Of a stretch of 5,487 nt of DNA, positions 5,380 through 5,487 are shown piece by piece (positions within the stretch are counted from its first letter, which is position 1; each line of letters begins with the position of its first letter). The stretch covers positions 1 through 5,487 of the forward strand of contig VSPV01000147.1 of assembly GCA_009775605.1 (NCBI GenBank). The letters run 5' to 3'. Source of the stretch: Paramuribaculum sp. GTDB taxonomy: Bacteria > Bacteroidota > Bacteroidia > Bacteroidales > Muribaculaceae. The position numbers were made by a program, and so were the translations under genes. The notes under the pieces were generated by a model, which ran no database searches, was not told where the DNA came from, and saw nothing but the letters and a program-made list of their open reading frames with translations.

Positions 5380-5480
5380 AATAAGACGTTAAAAGTTGGA
5401 CTGATACTTTATGAAATGCAGATAAGTGACTAAAATACAGCTATATGAGTGTATTGTTAAAATTCGTGTATCGTCTTATT
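5380..5480. repeat. 9-bp inverted repeat enclosing 83 bp
   Basis: AATAAGACG (5380-5388) and CGTCTTATT (5472-5480) are exact inverse complements. Between them are two smaller inverted repeats: AAAGT/ACTTT (5392-5396 with 5405-5409, approximate ends) and AATACA/TGTATT (5434-5439 with 5450-5455). A folded RNA or cruciform with two inner hairpins could form. The right arm overlaps the candidate promoter at 5454-5483. The arms are short for an invertible segment or transposon end. Confidence 0.4.
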
Positions 5481-5483
5481 TTG
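5454..5483 (+). promoter_or_regulatory. Candidate promoter at the right edge
   Basis: TTG (5454-5456), a 19-base spacer and TTATTTTG (5476-5483) match the Bacteroidota promoter form with one mismatch in the -7 box (TT instead of TA). It would start transcription at or beyond the window edge, implying a rightward gene outside the window. Confidence 0.35.
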
Positions 5484-5487
5484 TTTT

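Larger units (their letters stand above)
5129..5487. other. Gene-free, repeat-rich region upstream of the HTH gene
   Basis: No convincing coding sequence was found on either strand. The open frames at 5202-5384 (+) and 5105-5356 (-) have low-complexity, unlikely products and overlap promoter elements. An ATG at 5445-5447 opens a frame (MSVLLKFVYRLILF) that runs off the window; it could be the start of a membrane protein but is too short to call. The region contains the HTH promoter's -33 box, a plus-strand -7 box, a 17-bp direct repeat, two palindromes, a spaced 9-bp inverted repeat and a possible promoter at the right edge, listed separately. It is clearly more AT-rich than the genes to its left. 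Confidence 0.6.

Noticed and set aside
5202..5384. Plus-strand frame of 60 codons across the direct repeats
   Set aside because: It starts at a non-ATG codon, has no promoter at the right spacing, and crosses repeats and palindromes better explained as noncoding.
5445..5487. Possible start of a rightward membrane protein (MSVLLKFVYRLILF)
   Set aside because: Only 14 codons are visible, no promoter precedes it at a sensible distance, and a competing promoter candidate overlaps it. It remains possible if the frame continues beyond the window.

Overview
The window reads as a piece of a Bacteroidales chromosome, probably Muribaculaceae or a close relative. Three things support this. Promoters follow the Bacteroidota form TTTG - 19 bp - TAnnTTTG, clearest at 227-257 (+) and 5151-5121 (-). 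Start codons are preceded by A/T-rich leaders without Shine-Dalgarno motifs. The gene order DUF1599 protein - MauE/DoxX-like membrane protein (BT_3928-like) - tpiA - SPOR protein - folE is one I recall as typical of Bacteroidales; that is memory, not a search. The family-level placement is a guess.

Layout. 1-149 is the hydrophobic C-terminus of an unidentified membrane protein, followed by a strong intrinsic terminator (189-229) whose T-tract also supplies the -33 box of the next promoter (227-257). That promoter drives a 186-aa protein made of two DUF1599-like repeats (301-861), coupled by an ATGA overlap to a 455-aa inner-membrane protein (858-2225). The latter has a five-helix MauE/DoxX-like core with a CGCFGD loop and a cysteine-free periplasmic domain that looks thioredoxin-like. 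Triosephosphate isomerase (2280-3035) follows; a perfect -7 box overlaps the preceding stop codon, so tpiA may have its own promoter. A terminator at 3056-3096 closes this unit.

A second unit carries a secreted SPOR-domain protein (3152-3640) and GTP cyclohydrolase I, folE (3713-4294), and probably ends at a weaker hairpin at 4448-4473. Convergent to it is a 188-aa XRE-type helix-turn-helix protein (4528-5094, minus) with a near-perfect promoter and a possible self-operator.

The last ~360 bases (5129-5487) hold no convincing gene. They are rich in small repeats: a 17-bp direct repeat with a 40-bp period, two perfect short palindromes, a 9-bp inverted repeat around 101 bp, and promoter-like boxes. 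This looks like a control region for something beyond the right edge, or an AT-rich spacer.

The core genes are housekeeping: glycolysis (tpiA), pterin/folate entry (folE), envelope (SPOR protein, membrane protein). I see no clear new defence system or mobile element. The least explained parts are the duplicated DUF1599 protein, the degenerate thioredoxin-like domain, and the repeat-rich region next to the HTH gene.
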